From the NCBI GenBank assembly GCA_029940475.1, contig JAPYUT010000023.1:1-49332 (forward strand): a stretch of 49,332 bases of DNA, in the 5' to 3' direction. A program made the position numbers and the translations under genes. Positions 16,101 through 24,243 of the stretch are shown here, piece by piece. The DNA comes from Verrucomicrobiales bacterium. Its GTDB lineage: Bacteria > Verrucomicrobiota > Verrucomicrobiia > Verrucomicrobiales > DEV007. How positions within the stretch are numbered: the first letter of the stretch is position 1; every line of letters starts with the position of its first letter. The notes beneath the pieces were generated by a model. That model was not told the origin of the DNA. It was given only the letters and a program-made list of their open reading frames with translations, and searched no databases.

Positions 16101-18358
16101 TCCTCTATCCATGCCTCAAAAGCGGCAATGCGCGGCACCGGCGCGTTGGCGTGGGTGTCGTTGATTTCAGTAATCAGGCGGGCGACCTCCGCATCAGTTG
16201 CGCCGAAGGTTGCCTGGTTGAGGAAGCGCCTTACATCGCGTTCCAGTTCCGGGCCGCTCAGCGGGGTGATGGCCGAGGGGGCAGAGGGCGGATCAGGCTC
16301 GGAAATCGAACCGGATTCCTCGACGAGTATTGCCCACAGTTCCCCGGCCTGGTTGTCGTTGGTGTGCCAGTTCAGGTATAGTGGAGTTTCGCCGTTCTGT
16401 CCGAACAAGCCGTCGATCGCCTGGCTACCGGTGACGGCGCCCTGGATATCATGAATGGGCCACGGGTAATCGAGCAGTTCACCGATTTTCGGATTGGATT
16501 GCGGGTCTCCGGGAATTTCAGTGATCTCGTAAATAATCGATCCGCTGGTCGGGCCGGGGTTGGCCTTGTGAATGTGGGAATCATTCTGCGGTGAGCTGAA
16601 TGATGCCATGATGAGGGTATTCAGGCGCATATAATTCCTTTCCCCGTTGAGGAACCCGGATACCACCGCAGTGCCCCTGGTCGCCGAGGAATGCGCAGGA
16701 TCCTCGGCTGAGCGGCCGACAAACAGGATTTCCTGCTCGGGAATGCTGCGCGCATCATAGAAGGTGGTGTCCGCTGCAAACGGGATACCGGTATCATAGT
16801 CTCCGGCTCCCGGTCCGCCGACATCGACAATACGGCAGCGTAGTTTTTCCGGGTATTCATGGATTCCGTCTGCTGCCGGAACGAGGACAATTTCTGTCGC
16901 GATCGCCCCGAAGGGAAGAGTGAGTATCCCGGAAATCGGGTTACCATTGATATCCTGCTCGCTGAAGTCGCTGCCGCTGATTGGGGTTGCTGACTGCTGG
17001 CCGGTTGAGCCGAGCGTATATTGCACGGTCAGGGGTTGTAGTGAGCCTGTCCTGCTGATTACCAGCCGGATGACGTCGGGTTCGCTTGATTCTATTGCAA
17101 TCCCGGCGTTGATGGCAGCGGAGTCACGGGGATCCTCGTAGGCGACGACATCGCTTGTCAGGAGGGAAACCGTTTGCATCCCTCCGGAGAGCGCGTTCAA
17201 GGCGGTGCTCAGGTCATCGAGTTGGCTGGCAGTGGAGGAGCTGTTTGCGAAGGAAAAGTTATGTTCACCTTCCATCATTTTCTCCGCCCAGTCGGTAATG
17301 CTGTCCCCATCCTGATCAAGGTCACTAACGGCAACCTTGATGAACTGCCGGGATGCCTTCCTGAGTTGATCGGTGACCGGCTCGTCCTGCGACCATGGGG
17401 ATAGATAACTTCCCCGGATAACCTCGATTGTATTTTCGTCATCATTGTCGGGTTGTTTCCATGCCAGGGCGCAATGGTCGTCGTTGTTGCCGTGATGGTG
17501 TCGAACCTCGATATAATAACGGTTACCGGCGACAAGGTCTGCAGTGTATTGCTGGCTGGGAAATCTTTGCCACTCCTCTGGCTGCAGGATGTCACTGGTG
17601 ACCCATGCGACACGAGTTGGTGCGTTGGCCGGGGTAGCATCACTGCTGAGGTAAAGCTCGCTGTGATTACGGCTGGAGAGATAGAAATTATGTGAGCCGC
17701 TCTTTACCGGAGTCAACCAACCCCTGAACCGGCCGCCGTAATTATTGGCGATATTTCTTGGCGTCCGAAGTTCAGGGAGTGCTTCTACACCGTGGGGCAG
17801 GGCGGTAAAGTTCCGGGTCAGCACCCCAAGGCCAGCGATGTTGCTGGTTTGAATGTCAGTCCATATTTCATGCAGGATGCCGCTGCTTGATTGCGGGGGG
17901 CTGGCAGAGGAAAGCTTGACGGTGATTTCCGTGCCGGTACCGTGGTAAGTTGTCGGCAAGCGGGTAAACCGGCCTGGGCGCAGTGAATCACCAAGATCAA
18001 GCTGGTAAATCTTTCCCCTCTCTGTGTCGAAGGAGATGTCCACCCCGGAGAATGAGCTGTCATAGGTGATGCCCTTAATCCTGAAGCATGACTGAGGATC
18101 AAAGGGGTCGGTGCCGGCTACTGATTCAGCCAGATTGCTGGCATCATCACCGTCATCATCATCGTCCTTATCAAGATTCTGAGACCCGTATGCCTCCTGC
18201 CAGATGTCATCAAGTCCGTCGCCGTTTTCATCGATAATTGCCGACAAGGGGGCAGTCATCAAGGTAGTCAGGAGGAGGAAATAAAGCAGTGCTAAATGCA
18301 GGGAGAACTTTGACCGGCTGCATCCACACTGGCACTTGCGGGTTTTTGGGGGATTCAT
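13199..18358 (-). CDS. Giant secreted DUF1800 protein with PA14, Calx-beta-like and CHRD-like domains
   Basis: 1719 residues, about three times the usual DUF1800 length. Order seen: N-terminal signal region (hydrophobic 19-40) preceded by a cysteine cluster KCQCGC; a DxDxDG acidic stretch (43-88); a PA14-like beta-barrel (about 160-320); a second DQDGD calcium-type motif (347-352); a Calx-beta-like sandwich (about 400-515); a CHRD-like domain (about 555-682, SHIHKANPG and NWHTNDNQAGELWAILVE); then the DUF1800 core from ELERDVRRFLNQATFGAT (about 704) to the C-terminus. Within DUF1800, about 1240-1416 look like an inserted jelly-roll sugar-binding module (YVRIKFNVNA, CDDGFVAYLNGTQIA). PA14 and CHRD suggest glycan or matrix binding. 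First gene of the DUF1800-DUF1501 unit; the 89-bp AT-rich leader probably holds its promoter. Confidence 0.88.
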   Translation of the reverse strand: MNPPKTRKCQCGCSRSKFSLHLALLYFLLLTTLMTAPLSAIIDENGDGLDDIWQEAYGSQNLDKDDDDDGDDASNLAESVAGTDPFDPQSCFRIKGITYDSSFSGVDISFDTERGKIYQLDLGDSLRPGRFTRLPTTYHGTGTEITVKLSSASPPQSSSGILHEIWTDIQTSNIAGLGVLTRNFTALPHGVEALPELRTPRNIANNYGGRFRGWLTPVKSGSHNFYLSSRNHSELYLSSDATPANAPTRVAWVTSDILQPEEWQRFPSQQYTADLVAGNRYYIEVRHHHGNNDDHCALAWKQPDNDDENTIEVIRGSYLSPWSQDEPVTDQLRKASRQFIKVAVSDLDQDGDSITDWAEKMMEGEHNFSFANSSSTASQLDDLSTALNALSGGMQTVSLLTSDVVAYEDPRDSAAINAGIAIESSEPDVIRLVISRTGSLQPLTVQYTLGSTGQQSATPISGSDFSEQDINGNPISGILTLPFGAIATEIVLVPAADGIHEYPEKLRCRIVDVGGPGAGDYDTGIPFAADTTFYDARSIPEQEILFVGRSAEDPAHSSATRGTAVVSGFLNGERNYMRLNTLIMASFSSPQNDSHIHKANPGPTSGSIIYEITEIPGDPQSNPKIGELLDYPWPIHDIQGAVTGSQAIDGLFGQNGETPLYLNWHTNDNQAGELWAILVEESGSISEPDPPSAPSAITPLSGPELERDVRRFLNQATFGATDAEVARLITEINDTHANAPVPRIAAFEAWIEEQIAAPQTYLVDYVLAADNQEWKLRGYFDPDRWFTHHFNDPSNNLINVPDLPGEWPAIDRSRANPEQWFPTQNYPLTQSEINWGKNEDRYTFFDLAEVNHQNRRRAHWLFMANAKDQLRQKMGYSLQQILVVSDQLNRVRQDHLAASNYQDMLNYHAFTHFHDLFGFINRSPIMSKWLSSLKNQKAYDISGDGIPDVFPDENLAREDMQLFSIGLFNLWTDGTLKLSEETGLPEPTYTNTDITEFARVLTGQSFSRYATSPQTWGIVDGDDSGSPFDRNNGNGGIPFNQNNPTGSNQSGRLSTVTSNFNRNEGNKYYNHQFSYPVQMFADFHDLGAKTIAGGRLIDNRSMSDGNLSQSGGRSDEIAHSEKDLDDAIAWLAGKPGDGLPDYDMINSHRSTPAFISLRLIQRFTTSNPSTAYLYRVASAFRESEGGMTEALKAILLDYEVRELSRVTDDTTFGLKKAPLDLYLQLLRNFSQRYHASGIGPVEDTTLVDESARVRALVPDSDIGSQWRTDPGFNDGSWLSGRNGIGYERQEEGPYEPYINIDLDAQMAGRTSCYVRIKFNVNATDLDSWNFMKLQARCDDGFVAYLNGTQIAADRAPADLNWNSSATQTTNDTLATTLQDFGGNNFFNLLQPGENLLAIHALNASTTSSDFLNQVKLIAGFDEGSSSYRPGMYSDLPLNADGTLPNANAIAPPADGYLANFGYPAGQLSNFTINSRFRYPATDNTLSMTPFSQETVFNYYLPFYSPGGPVANAGMVAPELQIATESSVIRNLNTFWTITWNLNGNSLNAIGGSPNRNAAGTERKPNTYNQRLLYGDPTPDDSHESDDYDNVRITFADWALNIILWGTSLANEITDITALIDAIDLRLTGGSFAAVYPYDTSDNEDPSTDGINPGKLTFGDGNFTNDAELKNPREIIIDALVSMSYNPYNSNVTTANNAKRDLFRTALYLMSTTPEFVVQK

Positions 18359-18447
18359 GTGCCTTAAGGGATTTTTATTATTCTAGTGCATTATTGTCTG
18401 TAAGGAAAATAAATTTGGCGTTTATGGATCAAACTGGCCAATAATTC

Positions 18448-20766
18448 TTAATCGGCAGGAGAATTCCAGATACCAAGCAGACGGGATGACTCCTCCAGCA
18501 GGAATTTTGGATACAGGAAGGGCTCGTGGCTGACGTTGCTCCACAGTAATTCTCCTTTTGGTGAAATGAGAAAAACACCATGCATAGCCTTGTTGTCGAA
18601 CTCGTTAAAGCAGCGGTAATTCTTGAAGGTCTGCAGTGAGGGGTCGGACAATAACAGGAACGGAAATTCGGGAATTTTATCAATTTTTGCAGAGCTGGCG
18701 GCGAGTCTTTTCTTCAGTAATTCCTCGTGATCTGAGGAAATGGTGAGGATTTCGATTCCGGCGTCGGCATAGGATTTTTCATGTGGGGCAAAGACCTTCA
18801 ATTGCTCAACGCAATAGGGGCAACCGATACCGACAAAGAAAATGAGCAATACCGGTTTGCCTCGGAATTTCTCCAGGGACATTGTCGTTGCGTTCGATGT
18901 GGCAAGTGACCATGCAGGGGCGGTTGCCGGTGCCCACGATGAGGAACCGAGATTTTCAGGAAGGGGAAAACCGGGGATTTTTTCGGTGAGCGGGGGAGGC
19001 AGGGTCCAGTTGCCGCGTAGTTTGAGGTGCTTGATGACGGGTTGGAGATCCTTATGAAAGAGGTTGCAGTCGCGATCTGCCAGTGAGGCATTACGGCGGA
19101 ACAGGGTGTTAAATGCAAGCAGAGCCTCGTTGCGGGTATTGTTGACATTGGCTGCGAACGCGATGGAGCAGAAGTTGGCTGTCGCGTCAGGCTGGCCAGG
19201 CCGGGCTTTGAGGTCCTGGCGCGCAAGATCAAGGGCGAGCTTGAGGTTGCCTTTTTCCCGGGCGAGGCGGGCAAGGTGGAAGTTGCCAATATAGAGCAGC
19301 TGATCTTTGGGGGCCTTTGAGCGTGTTCCTGCGAAAAAGGCTGAGTAGGATCGCAGGCTTTTCAGTGTATGGGTTATTTCCTTTTCTGCGTTGATTCCTG
19401 TGCCGTTGCGCAGGAATTCCCGGAACAGGGATTCCAGTTGTTGTGTGATTGCCCCGGCTTGTGCGGGCTTTCCGAGGTTGAAGTCGGCAATCGCGTGCCA
19501 GTAGAGGCTGTGGGCACGCTCAACCCACTGTGCGGTGGCGCGCAGGTATCCCTTTTCAATTGTGCATTCCCTGAGCAGGACCTGCCACTGTTCGCTGCGG
19601 ATAAGTGTTTGAGCCAGCAGGCGCCTGCCGACGCGGTAAGCACCATTTCCTGCCGCTGCAGAGCGAACCATGGATTTGTTGAGGTAGGCTGAGCGGGGCA
19701 GGCGGATGAGTTCCCGTGCAGCGTTTGCGGCGTCTTTAACCTGGCCACAGGCAATCATGGTATCAATATGCGCAGCGGCATCTGCCACGTAATCCTGGTT
19801 GTCATCAGGCATCGACAAACGCACGAGCGTTCGCCGGTGAGCGAGTCGTAGTGCATTCTGCCGTGAACGGAGCGAATCGTGGTATCGGTTTGCCGCGGCA
19901 AGGGCATTGGCGGAAAAGCGCCAGGAGCCAGGGGCAAATGGACTGACTAAGGGGGAGAACAGGGCGTCTTCTGTCACCCGTTGTGGTCGTTCCCGGCTCC
20001 ACAACCAGAAACGATAGTGCCTGCTTGGGTGATCGGCCTTTTGTTTGGCGAGTTGCCTTGCCAGTGCATCGGTTGTGAACTTGCTGGATATCGGGATTCC
20101 AGCGCGATAATCATCGAGAATGATTTCACGCAGGAGAAAAGCCCGGGTTTCGAATGAGTCCGGGTAGGCATAGGCCATGTCCTCAAGTTGCCGGTTGCGT
20201 TGCCTACGGCTGGCGGCACTACCACTTTCAGGATCCCCGGGTCCCGGGCTGAAGTAATGGTGGTAGGTCTTGATCCAGGCGTGCTCAATGGGCGTGATGT
20301 CGTGGTTTTTTCCCGCGAGGTGGCTGGCGTAGTTTATGTATACGGCGGCCCTGCCGGGGAAACGTTCATTTGCCATCGCCAGTCCCCAGTAGGGCATGGG
20401 ATGGCCAGGATCAAGAGCGGCCGCCTGCCTGAATGAACGTTCAGCTTCCACTGTCCAGAAGAGATGCAGCAGCGCGATTCCGCGATTGAATGCCTTTTGA
20501 GCCTCGGGGAGGCGGGTCGTGATGGGGAAGGATGTGCTGCCAATTTCAAGAGTGTCTTCAGGTGCATCGTAGGGGGGCAGCAGCAGTGCTTCCCCGATAT
20601 TTTTCGGGGCAGCACGGTCAATGTTGCGGATGATGGGAGCGAGGCAGGGAAGGTTGCCGAAGCGGCTCAAAGGGGAAGGTAACTGGGCGGGAATATCGGG
20701 TGCGGGAGCGAGCAGCATTATTGTCACCAGGACGAGCAGTGTCACATTTCTACCAGCATATGCCAT
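18448..20766 (-). CDS. Exported TPR-rich protein with a C-terminal thioredoxin-like (AhpC/TSA) domain
   Basis: 772 residues from the ATG at 20764-20766 (MAYAGRNVTLLVLVTIMLL), which starts directly with a signal peptide; an upstream ATG at 20856 would add 30 polar residues and is less likely. Residues about 60-600 are helical with TPR character (AQKAFNRGIALLHLFWTVEAERSFRQAAALDPGHPMPYWGLAMA). The last 165 residues are a redoxin fold: KFRGKPVLLIFFVGIGCPYC with a C-P-Y-C motif near 649-652, then ILTISSDHEE and a GVFLISPKGELLW strand. Such TPR-redoxin fusions are found in Planctomycetota and Verrucomicrobiota. Likely a periplasmic thiol-disulfide or resistance protein, substrate unknown. It precedes the DUF1800 gene by 89 bp on the same strand. 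Confidence 0.83.
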   Translation of the reverse strand: MAYAGRNVTLLVLVTIMLLAPAPDIPAQLPSPLSRFGNLPCLAPIIRNIDRAAPKNIGEALLLPPYDAPEDTLEIGSTSFPITTRLPEAQKAFNRGIALLHLFWTVEAERSFRQAAALDPGHPMPYWGLAMANERFPGRAAVYINYASHLAGKNHDITPIEHAWIKTYHHYFSPGPGDPESGSAASRRQRNRQLEDMAYAYPDSFETRAFLLREIILDDYRAGIPISSKFTTDALARQLAKQKADHPSRHYRFWLWSRERPQRVTEDALFSPLVSPFAPGSWRFSANALAAANRYHDSLRSRQNALRLAHRRTLVRLSMPDDNQDYVADAAAHIDTMIACGQVKDAANAARELIRLPRSAYLNKSMVRSAAAGNGAYRVGRRLLAQTLIRSEQWQVLLRECTIEKGYLRATAQWVERAHSLYWHAIADFNLGKPAQAGAITQQLESLFREFLRNGTGINAEKEITHTLKSLRSYSAFFAGTRSKAPKDQLLYIGNFHLARLAREKGNLKLALDLARQDLKARPGQPDATANFCSIAFAANVNNTRNEALLAFNTLFRRNASLADRDCNLFHKDLQPVIKHLKLRGNWTLPPPLTEKIPGFPLPENLGSSSWAPATAPAWSLATSNATTMSLEKFRGKPVLLIFFVGIGCPYCVEQLKVFAPHEKSYADAGIEILTISSDHEELLKKRLAASSAKIDKIPEFPFLLLSDPSLQTFKNYRCFNEFDNKAMHGVFLISPKGELLWSNVSHEPFLYPKFLLEESSRLLGIWNSPAD

Positions 20767-20891
20767 TGCAGTAAGGGTTCCATCGACCCGGGCACGATGC
20801 AACGCATGATGCTGTTGCCGGTCAGTTGCGCTGTATAATGAAAAGCTATGGCACAATCCGGAGGATGCCTTGGAAGGGCGATGTTAGCATG

Positions 20892-20909
20892 CCGTTTTTC
20901 TGTAAACGG
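20892..20909 (-). other. Hairpin between two minus-strand genes
   Basis: CCGTTT (20892-20897) and AAACGG (20904-20909) pair perfectly around a 6-base loop in the 195-bp gap between the 260-aa membrane protein and the TPR-thioredoxin gene. No T-run follows on the minus strand, so termination is uncertain. Confidence 0.25.
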
Positions 20910-20961
20910 GCAGGCGGGCAGATGGTAAGGGATGTTCCTCAAGGGCAGAGCTTTGCCTGCA

Positions 20962-21744
20962 TCAGGGTGTTTGCCCCGCGGCAGCATTCTTGGCAGCGGG
21001 AGTTGAGAAGGTTTTGAGGATGAGTTTATCACCTTCAATCCAGGCGCTCTCCAGCTTTTTGAGCGCTTCGAGGAAACGATCGTCGTTCTTGTAGGGCTCC
21101 AGCATATCCTGGGATTGGAATTTCTTGAGAAAATAATCGGGCACTTGCTTGCCATCGACTTGGATGTCTTGCACAAAGAGGGAGATGTTGCCCACCTGGG
21201 GTACGAGCTTGTAGTCCATGAAAGCATTGAGGTAGCGTCGCGGTTTCCAGAATTTAATGTGGCTCATTGGTCGTGTCCTTCGTGTCCTTAGCATGTCCGG
21301 GGCGGTGAACTCAGTGAAGTGGATGGTGCCACGAAGATCAGCGAGATAGGTATCATTGGCGATCAGGATATTGAGGTCGCGGGCAGAGAGTCGCAACTCG
21401 GCAGGCTTGGGGGGGGTGCTGCTGATTTTATCAAGAAAGTCCACAATCCTGCCGCGAATGAGCGCAAGTTGCCCGGGGGTGCCGCGCTCAACGGGAATCT
21501 TTCCCGGGGACTCATCAGTGAAAGACTCTATGTCCTGGGCCATTTTGCTGCCGATCATGATTCCCGCGATGAGGATGCCGACAAAGAAGGCGGCGAGGAG
21601 AATAACGGCAATGCAGCCGAATTTTGGAACAGTCCCCTCCGTGACAGGATCTTTTACTGGGGGACGTTCGTGATCCTGGACAATGATTTCCTCGCTGCTC
21701 ATTCTGGGTAGGGGAATTATCAGCGATACCGGTAAATCGTCCAC
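20962..21744 (-). CDS. Single-pass membrane protein of unknown function
   Basis: 260 residues, not recognised. Cytoplasmic N-terminus of about 42 residues, a strong transmembrane helix (43-66, GCIAVILLAAFFVGILIAGIMIGS), then a soluble domain containing LRLSARDLNILIANDTYLADLRGTIHF, a pattern seen in small bacterial membrane proteins that follow 'SAxDLNxLI'. An ATG at 21702 (MSSEEII) is an alternative start giving 246 residues; the upstream ATG has AAAGG nearby, so I keep it. It is divergent from mnmA, with only 37 bp between the starts. It leads the minus-strand series that continues with the TPR-thioredoxin and DUF1800 genes, but a 195-bp gap makes co-transcription uncertain. Confidence 0.75.
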   Translation of the reverse strand: MDDLPVSLIIPLPRMSSEEIIVQDHERPPVKDPVTEGTVPKFGCIAVILLAAFFVGILIAGIMIGSKMAQDIESFTDESPGKIPVERGTPGQLALIRGRIVDFLDKISSTPPKPAELRLSARDLNILIANDTYLADLRGTIHFTEFTAPDMLRTRRTRPMSHIKFWKPRRYLNAFMDYKLVPQVGNISLFVQDIQVDGKQVPDYFLKKFQSQDMLEPYKNDDRFLEALKKLESAWIEGDKLILKTFSTPAAKNAAAGQTP

Positions 21745-21781
21745 TTGAACCTTTGCCCGGTTGCGAGGACACTGGAACCGG

Positions 21782-22861
21782 ATGCGAATTCTAGCTGCGA
21801 TGTCCGGCGGGGTGGATAGCAGCGTGGCCGCGGCCCTGCTGCTCCGCGAAGGCCACGATGTGGTCGGCGCCTACATGAAGAACTGGATCAATGAGGAGAA
21901 AATCATCGGTGACTGTCCATGGCAGGAGGATGTCGAGGATGCAAGAGCGGTTGCTGAGCATTTGGGCATTGAGTTCCGGGTGGTGAACCTGATGGATGAA
22001 TACCGGGAGAGGGTGGTAAATTACCTGCTCGAGGGCTATCAGGCCGGAATCACCCCGAATCCGGACGTAATGTGCAATCGCGAGATGAAATTCGGGGTGT
22101 TCCTCGATTATGCGAGGGCGGAGGGCTTCGAGGCGGTGGCTACCGGGCATTACGCGCGTCGGCGTGATAATGGCAACGGCAGTGCTGATATCCTGTGCGG
22201 AGTTGATACCGGCAAGAACCAGACTTATTTCCTGGCGCTTCTCCGGCAGAATCAGCTTATGGGCGCGTTGTTTCCTGTCGGTGACTTATTGAAGCCGGAA
22301 TTGCGGGAACTTGCCAGGGGGTTCGGGTTACCGAATTCAGAAAAGAAGGACAGCCAGGGAATCTGTTTTATCGGCCAGGTGAAGATGTCTGACTTTCTCC
22401 GCGCATTTGTGCCGGACAATCCGGGGAGGATCATTGACCTCAAGGGTAATGTGCTCGGTGAACATCGCGGTTTGCATCTCTATACCCTGGGTCAGCGCAG
22501 GGGAATTGGTGTTCCGTCCAATGCCTACAGGGAGGCCTATGTGGTGATTGCCAAGCGCGGCGAGGAGAATGAGCTGGTGGTGGGCTTTGAGAGTGAGGAT
22601 ACCCCGCTGCTCTATGCTTCAAGCGCAACGGTGGGTGATATTTCCTTCGTGAACGCCCAACCGGGTGCCGGAATGATCCTTGCCCAGCCACGTTATCGTA
22701 CCCCAGCGGTGGCAGCTGAGCTTACTGTTGATGGTGGCGGCGGCGGACAGGTGCTTTTTGACAAGCCGCAGAGGGCTTTGACGCCCGGCCAGATCTGTGC
22801 CTTTTATGATGGCGAGGTTCTCCTCGGAGGTGCCGTGTTTACCGATATTCACCACCAGTGA
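21782..22861 (+). CDS. mnmA: tRNA-uridine 2-sulfurtransferase MnmA
   Basis: 359 residues from the ATG at 21782; an in-frame TTG at 21761 is rejected because MRILAAMSGGVDSS is the family start. The PP-loop SGGVDSS (8-14) binds ATP, and the two catalytic cysteines are present: C98 in PNPDVMCNREMKF and C195 in SQGICFIG. The central domain motif GQRRGIG and the C-terminal barrel (ALTPGQICAFYDGEVLLGGAVF) complete the family. It thiolates U34 of tRNA-Lys, -Glu and -Gln, using sulfur relayed from a cysteine desulfurase. The partner mnmE/mnmG genes are not in this window, though gltX, whose tRNA is a substrate, is nearby on the other strand. Confidence 0.96.
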   Translation: MRILAAMSGGVDSSVAAALLLREGHDVVGAYMKNWINEEKIIGDCPWQEDVEDARAVAEHLGIEFRVVNLMDEYRERVVNYLLEGYQAGITPNPDVMCNREMKFGVFLDYARAEGFEAVATGHYARRRDNGNGSADILCGVDTGKNQTYFLALLRQNQLMGALFPVGDLLKPELRELARGFGLPNSEKKDSQGICFIGQVKMSDFLRAFVPDNPGRIIDLKGNVLGEHRGLHLYTLGQRRGIGVPSNAYREAYVVIAKRGEENELVVGFESEDTPLLYASSATVGDISFVNAQPGAGMILAQPRYRTPAVAAELTVDGGGGGQVLFDKPQRALTPGQICAFYDGEVLLGGAVFTDIHHQ

Positions 22862-22878
22862 TCTCCGGCATGCCAAAG

Positions 22879-22895
22879 GTTCCGGTCCCGGGAAC
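22879..22895. terminator. Weak hairpin between convergent mnmA and ridA
   Basis: GTTCC and GGAAC form a 5-bp stem; on the minus strand it is followed by CTTT. An alternative fold pairs TCCCG (22886-22890) with CGGGA (22895-22899) around GGAA. The region lies in the 50-bp gap between convergent stop codons, the expected place for a terminator, but the T-tract is very short. Confidence 0.2.
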
Positions 22896-22911
22896 GGGAA
22901 TAAAGTGACGT

Positions 22912-23286
22912 TCAGCTTTCCGCAATGGCCTCGATTTCCACACGGCAGTCGAGTGGAAGTGCTGCGACCTGAATCGTTGAACGTGCGGGCGTGTGGTTGC
23001 CAAAATGCTTTGCATAGATTGTGTTGAGAATGGGAAATTCCGCCATGTCCTTGAGAAAAACCGTAGTCTTTACCACGTTTTCCAGTCCCAAGCCGGCAGC
23101 TTCAAGGACGTTTTTCAGGTTAATGAGGACCTGGTGGGCCTGGGCGTGGATATCGTCCTCAACCAGAGACCCGGTTTCCGGGTTGATGGGGATTTGACCG
23201 GAGGTGATACACAGGTTGCCACTGCGCACTGCGTGGCAGTAGGGGCCGATGGCTTCGGGCGCGTTCTTTGCGGTGATGAGTTCCAT
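22912..23286 (-). CDS. ridA: RidA-family enamine/imine deaminase
   Basis: 124 residues, exactly the YjgF/YER057c/UK114 length. The pocket arginine is R102 in TPARSTIQVAALP, and the C-terminal VEIEAIA holds the conserved glutamate. The E. coli cysteine next to the arginine (RSC) is threonine here, a common variant. RidA hydrolyses reactive enamines such as 2-aminoacrylate released by PLP enzymes, protecting aminotransferases. It starts 15 bp after the aroE stop on the same strand, as the last gene of gltX-aroE-ridA, which points to a link with amino-acid metabolism. Confidence 0.93.
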   Translation of the reverse strand: MELITAKNAPEAIGPYCHAVRSGNLCITSGQIPINPETGSLVEDDIHAQAHQVLINLKNVLEAAGLGLENVVKTTVFLKDMAEFPILNTIYAKHFGNHTPARSTIQVAALPLDCRVEIEAIAES

Positions 23287-23301
23287 GGATTTTTGCGTGT
23301 T

Positions 23302-24243
23302 TCAGGATGTGCTGGCATCCTCCAGGGAGCGACGCATGATTTCCAGGGGGGCTTCACGGTTAAACCATGTCTCAAAAGAGATGGCTCCCTGATGGAGCAG
23401 CATCGAGAGTCCGTTTGCAGTGCGTGCGCCAGCATTTTGGGCGTCACTGAGCAGTTTCGTGCGTTGTGGGCTGTAGACCATGTCGTAAACCAGGTGATGG
23501 GGCTGCAAAAGGTGGGCGGGGATGAGGTCGGGGTCTGAACGCTTCATTCCCAGCGATGTGGCGTTGACGATAAGATCAACATTTCCTAACTCCGCTTCCA
23601 GTCCTTCATTGGACCAATCTGCAACCTGCAGTCGGGATGATGCCGCGTGGATCAGTTCGTCTTCAAGTAGCGGGGCCACTTCGGCGCGTAACAATTCCGC
23701 TTTTTCCCGTGTGCGGTTGGCCAGCACCAGCCGTTCAGGAGTTTCGAGGGCGCATTGCATTGTAACTGCACGTCCGGCACCGCCACCGGCACCGAGAATC
23801 ATTATCCGCAGGTCATGGGCATCAATGGCGAAAGCCTCACGGATTGCGCGCAGGAAACCGGGCCCGTCACTGTTTGACCCGAATATCTTGCCGTCTTCAA
23901 AACAAATGGTGTTTACAGCGCCAAGTTTCCCGGCAAGCTCGTCGACGTGGTCACAGGCATCGAGTGCTGCGAATTTCAGCGGGATTGTGCAGTTTGTGCC
24001 GAGAAATCCGTGATCCTTGATTGCGCCAAGGGCCTCTAAAAAATTATGCTCGGCAACATGGACCCGGATGTACTGGGCGTCGATACCGCAGGCCTTTAAT
24101 GCCGGGTTGTGTAGTTGAGGCGAGAGCGAATGCCCGACAGGGTCGCCGAAAACCGACAGGCGGGCGGGCGGGGAGATGCCATGGCCCTGAGTTGCCTGCA
24201 GGGTAAGATCCTCAATGGTGTATATTTGCTTCTCCTCTGTCAT
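23302..24243 (-). CDS. aroE: Shikimate 5-dehydrogenase
   Basis: 313 residues, some 30 longer than usual because of an N-terminal extension (MTEEKQIYTIEDLTLQATQG). The substrate domain has FGDPVGHSLSPQLHN, the catalytic lysine K90 in NCTIPLK, and D126 in GSNSDGPGF. The NADP domain has ILGAGGGAGRAV, then NATSLGM and the C-terminal NGLSMLLHQGAISFETW. It reduces 3-dehydroshikimate to shikimate with NADPH; aroB of the same pathway is at 39978-41060. The ATG overlaps the gltX stop by one base (TGATG), a typical translational coupling. Confidence 0.96.
   Translation of the reverse strand: MTEEKQIYTIEDLTLQATQGHGISPPARLSVFGDPVGHSLSPQLHNPALKACGIDAQYIRVHVAEHNFLEALGAIKDHGFLGTNCTIPLKFAALDACDHVDELAGKLGAVNTICFEDGKIFGSNSDGPGFLRAIREAFAIDAHDLRIMILGAGGGAGRAVTMQCALETPERLVLANRTREKAELLRAEVAPLLEDELIHAASSRLQVADWSNEGLEAELGNVDLIVNATSLGMKRSDPDLIPAHLLQPHHLVYDMVYSPQRTKLLSDAQNAGARTANGLSMLLHQGAISFETWFNREAPLEIMRRSLEDASTS

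Noticed and set aside
20834-20839. TATAAT on the plus strand upstream of the TPR gene
   Set aside because: No plus-strand gene follows in range, and no -35 element is present.
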